From Natronorubrum aibiense (GTDB lineage Archaea; Halobacteriota; Halobacteria; Halobacteriales; Natrialbaceae): 64,000 bases of DNA. The stretch is from contig NZ_CP045489.1 of the NCBI RefSeq assembly GCF_009392895.1, positions 248,001 through 312,000 of the forward strand, read 5' to 3'. The stretch's first letter is position 1. Every line of letters begins with the position of its first letter. Of this stretch, positions 25,516-36,551 are shown piece by piece. The position numbers and the translations under genes were made by a program. Under the pieces are notes generated by a model. That model was not told the DNA's origin, made no database searches, and saw only the letters and a list, made by a program, of their open reading frames with translations.

Positions 25516-26424
25516 TGCTCTATTGAATAGCGATCTAATCAGCCGATATCACTAGCTTAGAAGGATGAAGCCGAGGAATTCGATTCTGTCCTATGGAAAT
25601 CGATCTCCTCGACTTCATTGAGCAGTGTCGTGACCTAGCCAAACAAGCGTTGGGGAAGCACGCGGGCGAGCCCGCCAGCGGCGGGTTCGCCCGCTGGGTC
25701 CATGTCGTCCTACACTGTTTTCGGCTCGAAAAAAGCCACAGCTACCGTGAAACGCCGAATCGGTTGAAGTATATGACCGAGATTCGTGACGTACTTGGTC
25801 TCGATCAAGAGAATCTCCCCGACTACAGCACGATCTACAAGTCGTTCGACCGGCTGAAATTGTGGGTGTGGCGGGCGTTGCTGTGCGTTTCAGCGCAGCA
25901 ACACCCGCAGTCTGGCCACGCTGCTCTCGACAGCACGTTCTTTGACCGCGCCGTTCTTCGTCGTACTTCCGCCAGCGGTCAGGAAATACCGTGCAGACGC
26001 TGAAAGTGACGACATTAACTGAGATAGAGTCGCTCGCTGTTCTTGACGTCCATATCACAGCACGGTGGAAGCACGATACAAAGACCGGACCGCAGGCCGT
26101 CCGCCGAAACGCGGACGACCTGCAATCCGTAGTTGCCGACAACGGGTTCCAAGACTGGCACACTGAGTACGAAATCTCCGCACTTGATGTTGAGTACCTT
26201 GTTCACTACCGCGGCTCATCACCGAATGCAGTCGTGAACAACGCGCTCATCCGGGCAAAAGGTTACTCTCAGCGCTGGATGGCCGAAACCTCGTACTCAA
26301 CAACGAAGCGCTCGCTCGGCTGGTATCGCCAGTTCCGTGAAATTGTCCTGATGTTCGCCCTCATCAACATAGAATCGCTGTGTGAGCCTCTGTGACCGTG
26401 GTTCAGCAACTATTCAACAGAGCA
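25516..26424 (+). mobile_element. IS5-family insertion sequence, degraded
   Basis: About 909 bp bounded by imperfect terminal inverted repeats: TGCTCTATTGAATAG at 25516-25530 and CTATTCAACAGAGCA at 26410-26424 (one mismatch). It contains a single transposase gene that is frameshifted, so the copy cannot move on its own. Confidence 0.75.
25593..26395 (+). pseudogene. IS5-family transposase, frameshifted
   Basis: The first frame covers residues 1 to about 120 (EIDLLDFIEQCRDLAKQAL ... HAALDSTFFDR with the first DDE Asp). Around 25950 the reading passes to another frame that continues SSSYFRQRSGNTVQTLKVT through LDVHITARWKHDTKTGPQ (second Asp) and WMAETSYSTTKRSLGWYRQF (the Glu). Combined length is about 270 residues, full size, so a single-base indel is the main lesion. 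Confidence 0.82.
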
Positions 26425-26564
26425 AAGGGTTCAATCCAGTAGTGCCGTTTTGACTTAAATACCAATATGACAATGTGTGAAGCTGAGCTACCTCTCCAGT
26501 CGTCCCTGAACAACGTTCGTCCGAACACGGAACCTAAATATGTTTTCCTCGGTGATATACACCC

Positions 26565-28407
<1,843 letters not shown>

Positions 28408-28411
<4 letters not shown>

Positions 28412-28788
28412 TCGTCGTCACCTTCCTGTTCAGCGATGTACTGTTCGACAGCGCCCTTCGAGGCACTTCCCGCTGTACCGACGTAGTAGGTACGAGTCCA
28501 CTTCACGCGGTCGTCGTACCGCTGGTTATACTTCCGCGCCGAGATGCCCTTGACCCAGTTGACGATGAGGGACGGGGCGTTCTTTGGTGGACTTCCGATG
28601 AACAGGTGTACGTGGTCGGGCATAACCTCGGTCTCGGCCAGTTCGAGGTCTTTGTCCTCACAGACTTCCGCGAAGATGGTTTCGAGACGTTCCTTCATCT
28701 TCCCCGTCAGGTGCGAACGCCGAGACTTCGGCACGAACACTATGTGGTAGTAGAGTTCGTATTTCGCGTGACGGGTACTCTTTACCAT
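28408..28788 (-). CDS. tnpA: IS200/IS605 transposase TnpA (Y1 HUH)
   Basis: Single-strand transposase of 126 residues. The HUH motif is [11 protein letters not shown], and the catalytic Tyr lies in the C-terminal helix ([10 protein letters not shown]). Length is typical. It peels and pastes single-stranded DNA via end hairpins, which are present at both element ends. It is intact and coupled to tnpB. Confidence 0.93.
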
Positions 28789-28863
28789 CTATGTATACTA
28801 TCACAGTCGGACGGCTTAAAAATCGTGTTGGAACCCCGTCTGTGCCGTCGTTGGCGGTTGAAT

Positions 28864-28895
<32 letters not shown>

Positions 28896-28930
28896 ACGAG
28901 GCTTTCGCCTCGAATTTTCCGTAAGTGGAG

Positions 28931-29752
28931 TCAGTTGGTGTTGTTAGTCAGCCACCGCTGGATTGCAAGTCCGACGATCGGGACGACTATCGTGATTACG
29001 AGCACAAGCGTCGCAAGCACGTTCACCTTCGGCGTGATCGTCGTTCGCACCATCGAGTAGATGACGACCGGAACCGTGGTCGTTTCCCGCTGTACCCAGA
29101 ACTGCGAGGCGGTGAACTCGCCGAACGAGATAACAAACGAAAGAACCATCGCCGTGACAATTGCCGGCGCGACCTGTGGAAGCGTGATCTCCCGAAACGT
29201 CACCAATCGATCCGCACCAAGGGTCATCGCCGCATCCTCAAGCGTTTCATCGAAGAGGTAGAGACGACTGCGGACGATCAGGAACGCGTAAGGTAACGCG
29301 AGTAACGTGTGCATGACGATCAGCCACCAGATATTCCGATCCAGACCGATCTCTGCGAAGAAGCTCGTTGCCGCGATGCCAACGATCACTGGCGGGACGA
29401 TCATCGGGGTTAGGAGTGCGATCGAGAGCGCCTTCTTCATGGGGAACGGCTTTCGGACGAATCCCATGGCGGTGAGTGTGCCGATCGCGCCCGCCAGTAT
29501 CGCAGCGGCGATTCCGACCTGTGTACTCACCCAGACCGCGCTGAGAAACATGTCGTCCCTGAAGAACTCGACGTACCAGTCTAGTGTCAGTCCCCTCGGC
29601 GGAAAGGTCGCGATCCGTTGCGCACTAAAGGAGTTGACAACGACGACGATTAGCGGGAGGATCATGGTCAGGTAGACCAGCGCAGAGATGAGTCTAATCC
29701 CGTGCCAGTTCCAGTTCGTTTCGACATCGGATACATACTTGCGAATGCTCAT
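28931..29752 (-). CDS. ABC transporter permease (PotC-like)
   Basis: Inner-membrane permease of 273 residues with about six helices and the coupling (EAA) motif EDAAMTLGADRLVTFREITLP in the cytoplasmic loop. It is the last gene of the minus-strand PotDA-M24-BC operon and overlaps potB-like stop as ATGA. By family it imports spermidine/putrescine or a related cationic or polar compound. Here the enclosed M24 enzyme hints at a non-polyamine substrate. The IS200/IS605 left end sits about 10 nt past its stop. Confidence 0.9.
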   Translation of the reverse strand: MSIRKYVSDVETNWNWHGIRLISALVYLTMILPLIVVVVNSFSAQRIATFPPRGLTLDWYVEFFRDDMFLSAVWVSTQVGIAAAILAGAIGTLTAMGFVRKPFPMKKALSIALLTPMIVPPVIVGIAATSFFAEIGLDRNIWWLIVMHTLLALPYAFLIVRSRLYLFDETLEDAAMTLGADRLVTFREITLPQVAPAIVTAMVLSFVISFGEFTASQFWVQRETTTVPVVIYSMVRTTITPKVNVLATLVLVITIVVPIVGLAIQRWLTNNTN

Positions 29753-30681
29753 AGCTGGGTCCCCTCGAGTGCTTCCTCGATGTCTGCTTTTCGACTGAAC
29801 AGGTAGAGTATACCGACAATCATCGCCACGTAGACAAGCGACAGCGTCGCCGCGAACGGCCAGTTGAAGTCCTGGCTGAACACGGTCTCGATGACAGGTG
29901 CGATCAGTCGGTCATTGGTCCCGCCGAGTAACTGAGGTGCAAGATACGATCCCGCCGAGAGGATGAAGGTGAACAGGATTCCAGAGACGACACCAGGCCA
30001 GGAGAGTGGAAGCGTTACCTCCCGGAATGCCCGGGCGTCGCTTGCACCCAGGGTCTTCGCCGCCTGGATAATCTCCTCGTCGATCGTGCTGACGATCGAG
30101 TACACCGGCAGTACCATAAATGGCATGATGCTTACCGCCAGTCCGAGAATCATCCCGTGGGTCGTATAGAGGATCTCGACCGGTTGACCGACGACGCCGA
30201 GCCACAACAGGAAGTCGTTGAAGATTCCCTGTCGACCTAGGATCGGGATCCACGCATAGGTGCGGATCACGAGCGGGACCCAGAACTGGACAACGACGAG
30301 CCCCAACAGGATCGGCGTCCAGCGGCTCTTGGACCGTCCCAGGAAGTACCCGAGCGTGTAGCCGAACGGTAACACGATCAGCGTCGTCACGACGCCGATC
30401 AGCAGTGACCGAGCGATCACGCGATGATAGACGGACCCGTTGACGAACCGCCGGTAGTTCTCGAGTGTCGGTTCGTAGATGATGGTCCCGAACTCGCCTG
30501 CCCGGAATAAACTGAACGCGACGATGACAGTCATCGGCAGGAACAAGAACAGCAGTACCCATAGTAGCCCAGATCCCGGCGAGAGCAGGTAGCCGAACCG
30601 CTCACTCTCCATCAGTCGCTGCCGGATCGAATCGATTCGATTGGGTGCCTCTGCCGTCGTTGATGCGGTTTCGTTACTCAT
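29749..30681 (-). CDS. ABC transporter permease (PotB-like)
   Basis: Permease of 310 residues with an N-terminal cytoplasmic extension, about six helices and the EAA loop QAAKTLGASDARAFREVTLP. It forms the heteromeric channel with the PotC-like subunit. It starts 9 nt after the M24 hydrolase stop and couples to potC by ATGA. Confidence 0.9.
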   Translation of the reverse strand: MSNETASTTAEAPNRIDSIRQRLMESERFGYLLSPGSGLLWVLLFLFLPMTVIVAFSLFRAGEFGTIIYEPTLENYRRFVNGSVYHRVIARSLLIGVVTTLIVLPFGYTLGYFLGRSKSRWTPILLGLVVVQFWVPLVIRTYAWIPILGRQGIFNDFLLWLGVVGQPVEILYTTHGMILGLAVSIMPFMVLPVYSIVSTIDEEIIQAAKTLGASDARAFREVTLPLSWPGVVSGILFTFILSAGSYLAPQLLGGTNDRLIAPVIETVFSQDFNWPFAATLSLVYVAMIVGILYLFSRKADIEEALEGTQL

Positions 30682-30690
30682 TGGTTCTCC

Positions 30691-31890
30691 TCAGACAAAC
30701 TTCTCATGATCGGGATGAGGGGTTCGCGAGAGTACCTCGCGGCCGCGGTCGGTTACGAGTACCATATCTTCGAAGCGAACGCCGGCGACGTCTCGCCGGA
30801 ACAGGCCCGGTTCGATCATAACGATCATGTTCTCCTCGAGCGTGACGTCCGCAGTCGGGCCCACATACGGCGGTTCGTGGGCGACGACACCGATGCCGTG
30901 GCCGATGTCGCCGTTGGTCAACCACTCCTCGTAGCCGAACTCGACAAAGACGTCGCGCGCGGCGTCGTACACCTCGCGACCGGTCGCGCCGGGTTCGATG
31001 GCGTCAATCGCCGCCTCGTGGGCCGCGAACGTCGCCTGATACATCGATCGCTGTTTGTCGGACGGCGTACCGGGGAACGCCATTCGGGCCAGTTCGCTGT
31101 AGTAGCCTTTCCACATCGGCCCTTCGTCAAGTTGGACGAACTCTCCCCGCCGGATGCGCTTTCTGGAGGGATACTCTTGGCAGCGCGACCAGCGGACGCC
31201 GGAGCTGACGATCGCCGGGAGGGCGTAAGCACCGGCTGCGCCGGCCGAGATCATGGCATCCATGATCGTTCCGGAGACCTCGCACTCGCGGACGCCAACC
31301 TCAACCGCCTCGATTCCGGCCTCGATCGCGAGTTCGGCGATCGAGAGCCCTTCGTCGATGAGCGCGATCTCCGCGTCCGTCTTGACAGCCCGTGCTTCGA
31401 AGAGCAGGTCACCCGCGTCACGCAGCCGGCACCCTGGGAGCGACACCTCGAGTTTCCGGGCGAACCGGTACTCCATGTGCGGATCGAGGGCGACAACGCC
31501 GTCCGCGACGTCGCGCTCCTCGAGCACCGTCGCGAACGTCTCCGCAGCCTCACCTTTCGTCGTCGAGAACGGGACGACATCCGCGAGCCAGTGGCGGTCA
31601 TCAAGGTCCGCGGCCAGTCGAGGGGCGACGACGATCGTCGGATCTCCCATCCGGGTCACGACTACACCGTGTTCAGCCGATAGGGAAAAACTGTCGTAGG
31701 GGCCGTAGCCGGTGAGATATCGGAGGTTGTCGGACCGGTTCACGATCAGGGCGTCGACATCCGATTCAGCCATCCGTTCCTGTACCAGTTCAAGATTCTC
31801 CCGTGCGACTGGTTCAAGGACTCGGTGCAGTTCTTGGCGCTCGTAGTCATGGTGTCCCGTCTCGCCATGCTGGATCCGTGCGCCGGTCAT
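30691..31890 (-). CDS. M24-family hydrolase (Xaa-Pro peptidase / creatinase / ectoine-hydrolase-like)
   Basis: Pita-bread-fold enzyme of 399 residues: creatinase N-domain to about residue 160, then the M24 catalytic domain. The metal-ligand positions read QLDEGPMWKGYYSELARMAF, GHGIGVVAHEPPYVG, VMIEPGLFRRD and GVRFEDMVLVT. The second Asp of canonical aminopeptidase P (DxTR) is Glu here (SELAR), as in non-peptidase branches. It is embedded between the ATPase and permease genes of an ABC importer (ATGA overlap upstream), so it probably acts on the imported compound. Creatinase and ectoine hydrolase (DoeA/EutD) belong to this fold. True dipeptidase activity is not excluded. Confidence 0.85.
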   Translation of the reverse strand: MTGARIQHGETGHHDYERQELHRVLEPVARENLELVQERMAESDVDALIVNRSDNLRYLTGYGPYDSFSLSAEHGVVVTRMGDPTIVVAPRLAADLDDRHWLADVVPFSTTKGEAAETFATVLEERDVADGVVALDPHMEYRFARKLEVSLPGCRLRDAGDLLFEARAVKTDAEIALIDEGLSIAELAIEAGIEAVEVGVRECEVSGTIMDAMISAGAAGAYALPAIVSSGVRWSRCQEYPSRKRIRRGEFVQLDEGPMWKGYYSELARMAFPGTPSDKQRSMYQATFAAHEAAIDAIEPGATGREVYDAARDVFVEFGYEEWLTNGDIGHGIGVVAHEPPYVGPTADVTLEENMIVMIEPGLFRRDVAGVRFEDMVLVTDRGREVLSRTPHPDHEKFV

Positions 31891-32999
31891 CGCCCCTCCG
31901 CGGGAATCTCGGGTCGTTCCGACCCATCGGCCGATACCTGCGACGCCGTGTAGATGACGTCCGAAGGATCGATGCTCACCCAGACCTCGTTGTCGGGCTC
32001 GAGCATGCTCGCGTTCGCGTGGTGGTTCACCTGCATCGTCGTCCCGAACGCGGGGACGGACACGAAGTAGACGGCACCCTGTCCCTGGTAATCCACGCTC
32101 TCGATGGTTCCCCGGAAGGTGTTCTCGACTGCGGGTCGATCCGTACTGAGGGACGCGAGTTCGGTCCGGACGAAGACGGCGACGTCGTCGCCGTCGTCGA
32201 ACCCGTCACGAGCCTCGACGATCATACTCGAGTCGCCGAACTGAACGTTGGGCGTCGACCTGAGTTGGAGGGTCCCGTCGATCCTGCTCGAGGTTCCGAG
32301 GAAGTCCGCGACAAACGGCGATGCTGGTCGCTCGTACGCCGTCTTCGGGTCGTCGTACTGCTCCAGACTACCGTCGTTCAATACCGCGATCCGGTCGCCC
32401 ATCGAGAGCGCCTCCGTCTGGTTGTGGGTGACGTAGATCGTCGTGATGCCGGTTTCGCGCTGAATGCGTTTGAGTTCGGTTCGCATCGTTCCCCGAAGCT
32501 TCTTGTCGAGGTTGGACAGCGGTTCATCCATCAACACGAGGTCGGGATCGAACGCGAGCGCTCGAGCGACGGCTACCCGTTGTTGTTGTCCGCCGCTGCA
32601 CTCGTGTGGATACTCGTCCTCGTAGCCCTCGAGATTGATCATCGAGAGCATTTCGGCGACTCTCTCTTCGCGTTCGCGTTCGTCGGCGCCGCGCATCTTG
32701 AGCCCGAAGGCGATATTCTCCGCGATGGTCTTGTGCGGAAAGAGAGCATAGTCCTGGAAGACGACGCCGATATCGCGTTCGTACGGCGGGAGGTTCGTAA
32801 GGTCGGTTCCCTGCAGTCGGATCGATCCGGCCGTCGGCGTCTGGAGGCCAGCGATGTTGAGGAGTGTCGTCGTCTTCCCACAACCGCTCGGGCCGACGAC
32901 CGTGACGAACTCCCCTTCCTCAACGGAAAAGGAAATTCCGTCGACGGCGACGGTCTCACCAAACGCCTTTCGTAAGTTGTTTATATCGAGAAATGACAT
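31887..32999 (-). CDS. ABC transporter ATP-binding protein (PotA-like)
   Basis: ATPase of 370 residues: Walker A GPSGCGKTT, Q-loop FQDYALFPH, signature CSGGQQQRVAVARAL, Walker B LVLMDEPLSNLD, H-loop YVTHNQ. A C-terminal TOBE regulatory domain follows (residues about 245-360), as in PotA/FbpC/CysA proteins. It energises uptake with the neighbouring PotB/PotC-like permeases and PotD-like binding protein. Confidence 0.94.
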   Translation of the reverse strand: MSFLDINNLRKAFGETVAVDGISFSVEEGEFVTVVGPSGCGKTTTLLNIAGLQTPTAGSIRLQGTDLTNLPPYERDIGVVFQDYALFPHKTIAENIAFGLKMRGADEREREERVAEMLSMINLEGYEDEYPHECSGGQQQRVAVARALAFDPDLVLMDEPLSNLDKKLRGTMRTELKRIQRETGITTIYVTHNQTEALSMGDRIAVLNDGSLEQYDDPKTAYERPASPFVADFLGTSSRIDGTLQLRSTPNVQFGDSSMIVEARDGFDDGDDVAVFVRTELASLSTDRPAVENTFRGTIESVDYQGQGAVYFVSVPAFGTTMQVNHHANASMLEPDNEVWVSIDPSDVIYTASQVSADGSERPEIPAEGR

Positions 33000-33039
33000 G
33001 TTATATTTGTATGTATGTTTTCAGTCAGTGGAACAACTA

Positions 33040-34173
33040 CTACGATTGGATACTCTCCCACTCCTCTGACCACTCGTCGGAGTGCTCCTCCTGGTATCCG
33101 GGGTCCAAGAAGGTAAGCCGTTCACCGCCCGTCGGATCGTAGTCGCCGAGGTTTTCGATCACATCAGACGTCGCGTCGGTCGCCGGCGGGTAGCCGAGCG
33201 CCTCCGCAAGCGGGACTAATACATCCTCGGTGAGTAAGAAGTCGAAGAACGCCATTGCAGTGCTTCGCTTATCGTCGTCGATTCCGGATACCATTGCCCA
33301 GTTGTCAGACCAGCCGTACGCACCCTCCTCCGGAATGACGTAATCGAGGTGGTCGTGGCCGTCGTCGATAGCGGCCTTGATTCGGCCGCCCCACGCTTCG
33401 CCGACGTACGCCTCGTTTTGCGCGTACATTCGGACGTGCTCGTCGCCCGTGGACCAGTAACTGGAGACCAGATCCTTTTGCTCGCGGACCGAATCCCAGA
33501 CCCGTTGGATTCCGTCCTCGTAAGAGCCGTCGGCGCCGATCTCGTTGGGATCCATTCCGAGATAAAGGGCGGTCGTGAAGACGCGCACGAAGTCGGTCCC
33601 TTGCATGGTGATGCCGCCGGCGTTCGCCTCGTCCCAGCACGCTTCCCACGAGTCAAGTTCTCCGAGTTCGTCGCGGTTGTACGCCATCCCGATGGTTCCG
33701 TACACTGTCGGAATGCCGTGGACGTCGTCTCCGGCGTCGTAAACCGGGTTCTTGAACGTATCGGCGAGACTATCATAGTTATTGAGCTCACCCGTGTCGA
33801 TCGGCTCCCAGACACCCTCGCTCGCACCCATGTACAGTGTGTTCGCGGATGTAATCGTCACGTGTGCGTCGGACTGACCAGACTGAATCTGATTATATCC
33901 GTCGAACTGATCGCTTATCTGGTTGACCTCGACGTTTACGTCTCTCTCCTCTTCGAACGCTGAGAACACCTCGCTTTCATACGAGTCGATGTAGTTTCCG
34001 CCGGTAACTTGAACGACGAACGGGTCACTCGAGCCACCGCCGATACAACCCGCAAGACCGGCGAGACCTGCAGCGCTAACGCCGCCGATCGATTGTAATA
34101 CCCGACGTCGGCTCTGGCTTCCCCTCGAAGAGCTACCGGCGTCACCGACCGCCCCATTGAGAGATTCTCTCAT
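33040..34173 (-). CDS. ABC transporter solute-binding lipoprotein (PotD-like)
   Basis: Extracytoplasmic binding protein of 377 residues. The N-terminus has a twin-arginine signal (SQSRRRVLQSIGGVSAAG) and a lipobox-like GLAGC. The mature part shows the PotD/extracellular-binding-protein pattern (YESEVFSAFEEE, GIPTVYGTIGMAYNRDELG). It is the first gene of the importer operon. A TATA-like TTTTATTATC lies about 30-38 nt upstream of its ATG, suggesting a leaderless or short-leader transcript. Substrate unknown. Confidence 0.92.
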   Translation of the reverse strand: MRESLNGAVGDAGSSSRGSQSRRRVLQSIGGVSAAGLAGLAGCIGGGSSDPFVVQVTGGNYIDSYESEVFSAFEEERDVNVEVNQISDQFDGYNQIQSGQSDAHVTITSANTLYMGASEGVWEPIDTGELNNYDSLADTFKNPVYDAGDDVHGIPTVYGTIGMAYNRDELGELDSWEACWDEANAGGITMQGTDFVRVFTTALYLGMDPNEIGADGSYEDGIQRVWDSVREQKDLVSSYWSTGDEHVRMYAQNEAYVGEAWGGRIKAAIDDGHDHLDYVIPEEGAYGWSDNWAMVSGIDDDKRSTAMAFFDFLLTEDVLVPLAEALGYPPATDATSDVIENLGDYDPTGGERLTFLDPGYQEEHSDEWSEEWESIQS

Positions 34174-34253
34174 TGTACACGAGTAGCATAGAGAAAGTGG
34201 ATAATAAAACTTGCTACATTGATGCCGGATATGCGGAAATCATGATCGTCAGT

Positions 34254-34269
34254 TTGCCAAATTAGGCAA
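34254..34269. promoter_or_regulatory. Near-perfect palindrome in the divergent catabolic promoter
   Basis: TTGCC-AAATTA-GGCAA, with the central AATT also palindromic, lies midway between the divergent importer and M20 genes. It is the best candidate operator for joint control of both arms. No regulator gene lies next to the locus. Confidence 0.5.
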
Positions 34270-34372
34270 TCAAGATAAAAGAAATAGGGCATAAAGCTTA
34301 ACACCATTTGGGATAATTGGTGACTGATGGCACATCGCTATTCATCGCACCGACGAGTGACGGAGGTTGAAA

Positions 34373-35680
34373 ATGAAACCGTATGACATTGAGACAGCGG
34401 CGAGCGAACGCGTCGAAGCCGCCGTCGATGAGATACGCGACGACGTCGTCGACTTCGCGGCCGATCTCGTTCGTGTTCGAAGCGTTCTGAACGAGGAACA
34501 ACCCGCCCAGGAGCGCGTTCGAGATCAGCTCGAAGCGCTCGACCTCGAGGTCGAGGAGATCCGCGTCGACGAGGTTCCGGGAATCGAAGATCACGACGAG
34601 TATGTGGAACGCGATCTCTCGTCCGAGGACCGGCCGAACCTCCTTGCGACTCGCGAGGGAGCGGGCAACGGGCCGTCGTTGCTTTTCAACGGGCACGTCG
34701 ACGTCGTCCCCGAAGGCGACCGTGAGGCGTGGTCGTTCGATCCGTTCGCCGGGACGGTCGAAGACAGACGGCTCCTCGGCCGGGGAGCATCGGACATGAA
34801 AGGGGGTGTCGCCGCGATGATCTTCGCGCTCGAGGCCCTCGATCGCGCGGGAATCGAACTGCTCGGCGACCTCTCTCTCAACACAGTCATCGAAGAGGAG
34901 TACGGCGGCTCGGGTGGGACGCTCGCGAGCGTCCTCGGAGGCGTCGACGCGGACGCAGTCGTGATCCCAGAACCGACGGGATTTGACACATGGATCGCGA
35001 ACGACGGCGTCTCCTACTTCCGGGTGTCCGTCGAGGGGAAGAGTGCGCACGCGGCGGAGACCGACGCCGGCGTGAACGCGATCTCAAAGCTGTTGCCGAT
35101 CTATCACGCGCTCGAGGACCTCCACGGCGAACGCAAGACGACGGTCCACGACGAGCTATTCGAGGAGTGGCACGAACACACGGTCTCGCTGAACCTTGGA
35201 ACGATCCAGGGCGGCGACTGGGTCTCGAGCGTCCCCGACGAAGCGCACCTCGAGGCGCGGATCTCGCACGCGCCCGAAGAGACGCGCGAAGACCTCCGCG
35301 AGACAGTCGAGCGGACGGTCGAGCGGGCCGCCGAGGGAGATCCGTGGCTCGAAGAGTACCCGCCCGAGATCGAGTGGTTCGGCTGGCGCGGGCGGTCGGC
35401 GAAGATCGATCCCGACGAGCCGATCGTTCGGACCGTTGAGGACGTCGCTTCCGAGGCGCTAGGCCGGGAGAGCCACGCCAAGGGGTTCCCCGGCGGGATC
35501 GACTCGCGGTTCTTCGTCAACGAGAACGGGACGCCAGCCGTCTGTTTCGGGCCGGGCGCGTACAATATCCACGGCACCGACGAGTACCTCCCAGTCGCGG
35601 AACTTGAGGAACTCACGCTCGCGCTCGCGTTGACTGCCATGTCGTGGTGTGGCTACAGGGTGACGCCGGATGAGTCGTGA
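34373..35680 (+). CDS. M20-family amidohydrolase/deacylase (ArgE/DapE type)
   Basis: Zn-dependent hydrolase of 435 residues that releases an acyl or carbamoyl group from an amine. Metal ligands are visible: His and Asp in NGHVDVVPEGD, the bridging Asp in RGASDMKGGVAA, the Glu-Glu pair in EEEYGGSGG, and the final His in NIHGTDEYLP. The dimerisation (lid) domain begins near GKSAHAAETDAG. The ATG at 34373 follows GGAGG by six bases, so I preferred it to the upstream TTG. It is the first gene of a five-gene plus-strand operon and overlaps the creatininase-family start by 11 nt. Confidence 0.92.
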   Translation: MKPYDIETAASERVEAAVDEIRDDVVDFAADLVRVRSVLNEEQPAQERVRDQLEALDLEVEEIRVDEVPGIEDHDEYVERDLSSEDRPNLLATREGAGNGPSLLFNGHVDVVPEGDREAWSFDPFAGTVEDRRLLGRGASDMKGGVAAMIFALEALDRAGIELLGDLSLNTVIEEEYGGSGGTLASVLGGVDADAVVIPEPTGFDTWIANDGVSYFRVSVEGKSAHAAETDAGVNAISKLLPIYHALEDLHGERKTTVHDELFEEWHEHTVSLNLGTIQGGDWVSSVPDEAHLEARISHAPEETREDLRETVERTVERAAEGDPWLEEYPPEIEWFGWRGRSAKIDPDEPIVRTVEDVASEALGRESHAKGFPGGIDSRFFVNENGTPAVCFGPGAYNIHGTDEYLPVAELEELTLALALTAMSWCGYRVTPDES

Positions 35681-36551
35681 CGGCGACTCGGTACCCCGTC
35701 GTTACGACGAACTCACGTGGTCCGATATCGACGACGCCGCGGCGAACGGTGCGATGGTCGTCGTTCCCGTCGGCGCGACCGAAGACCACGGTCCTCACCT
35801 CCCTCTGGACGTCGACCGTCGAATCGTCGAAGCGATCTGTGAACCGGCCGTCGCCGCCAGGGACGACGCGCTGTTGTTTCCGACGGTCGATCACGGCTAC
35901 CTCCCCCATCACATGGACTTTCCGGGCGGAATCACGATCGACTGGCGCACGTTCGTCGACTACGTCATCGACGTCTGCGTCTCGCTCGCCCACCACGGGT
36001 TCGAGCGGATCCTGCTCGTCAACGGACACGGTTCGAACCACCACCTCCTTGAGCTGGCCAGCCGACAGGTGCTGCTCCAGTATCCCGACGTCCACTGCGC
36101 GATGCTCTCGTGGTGGGAGATCGACGAGGTCCGCGAGACCGCGAGCGCGGTTCGCGAGGCCGGCCCGCAGGGGTCGGCCCACGCCGGCGAGATGGAGACG
36201 TCGATCTACATGCATCTGTTCCCGGAGCGCGTCGACATGGACGCCGCCGTCCGCGACGTCGAGTATCCCGACAGTCGTCACTTCAACAACCTCGATCTCG
36301 CGGGCCAGACCCGTCCGGAGGACTCGACGCCCGTGACGATGCTGGGGTGGTGGTCGACAGTCTCAGAAACCGGCGTCATGGGCGACGCGACCGTTGCCAC
36401 CCCCGAAACCGGCGAGCTACTCCTCGAGGCCGCGATCGAGGGGCTCGGCTCCGTCCTCGAGGAGTTCGCCAAACATCCGATCCGATCGATCGACGATCAC
36501 CACGCGCGATCCGTAAATGACCGCGAATACGACCCTTTCAGACCGCGATGA
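35670..36551 (+). CDS. Creatininase-family amidohydrolase
   Basis: Metal-dependent cyclic amide hydrolase of 293 residues. The signature GATEDHGPHLPLDVD carries the Glu, His and Asp metal ligands. LVNGHGSNHH supplies the next His and SAHAGEMETS the catalytic Glu. Known members open creatinine or cleave formamide/amide bonds in cofactor pathways (e.g. MftE, FAPy deformylase). Being coupled to an M20 deacylase on one side and a CoA-transferase on the other (ATGA overlap) suggests hydrolysis of a lactam or cyclic amide during catabolism. Confidence 0.9.
   Translation: MSRDGDSVPRRYDELTWSDIDDAAANGAMVVVPVGATEDHGPHLPLDVDRRIVEAICEPAVAARDDALLFPTVDHGYLPHHMDFPGGITIDWRTFVDYVIDVCVSLAHHGFERILLVNGHGSNHHLLELASRQVLLQYPDVHCAMLSWWEIDEVRETASAVREAGPQGSAHAGEMETSIYMHLFPERVDMDAAVRDVEYPDSRHFNNLDLAGQTRPEDSTPVTMLGWWSTVSETGVMGDATVATPETGELLLEAAIEGLGSVLEEFAKHPIRSIDDHHARSVNDREYDPFRPR

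Noticed and set aside
30706-31683. 325-codon plus-strand frame opposite the M24 gene
   Set aside because: Arg-rich composition atypical of haloarchaeal proteins; the opposite strand encodes a clear M24 enzyme coupled to its neighbours.
31803-32975. 390-codon plus-strand frame opposite the ABC ATPase
   Set aside because: Shadow of the PotA-like ATPase, whose Walker and signature motifs are unmistakable.
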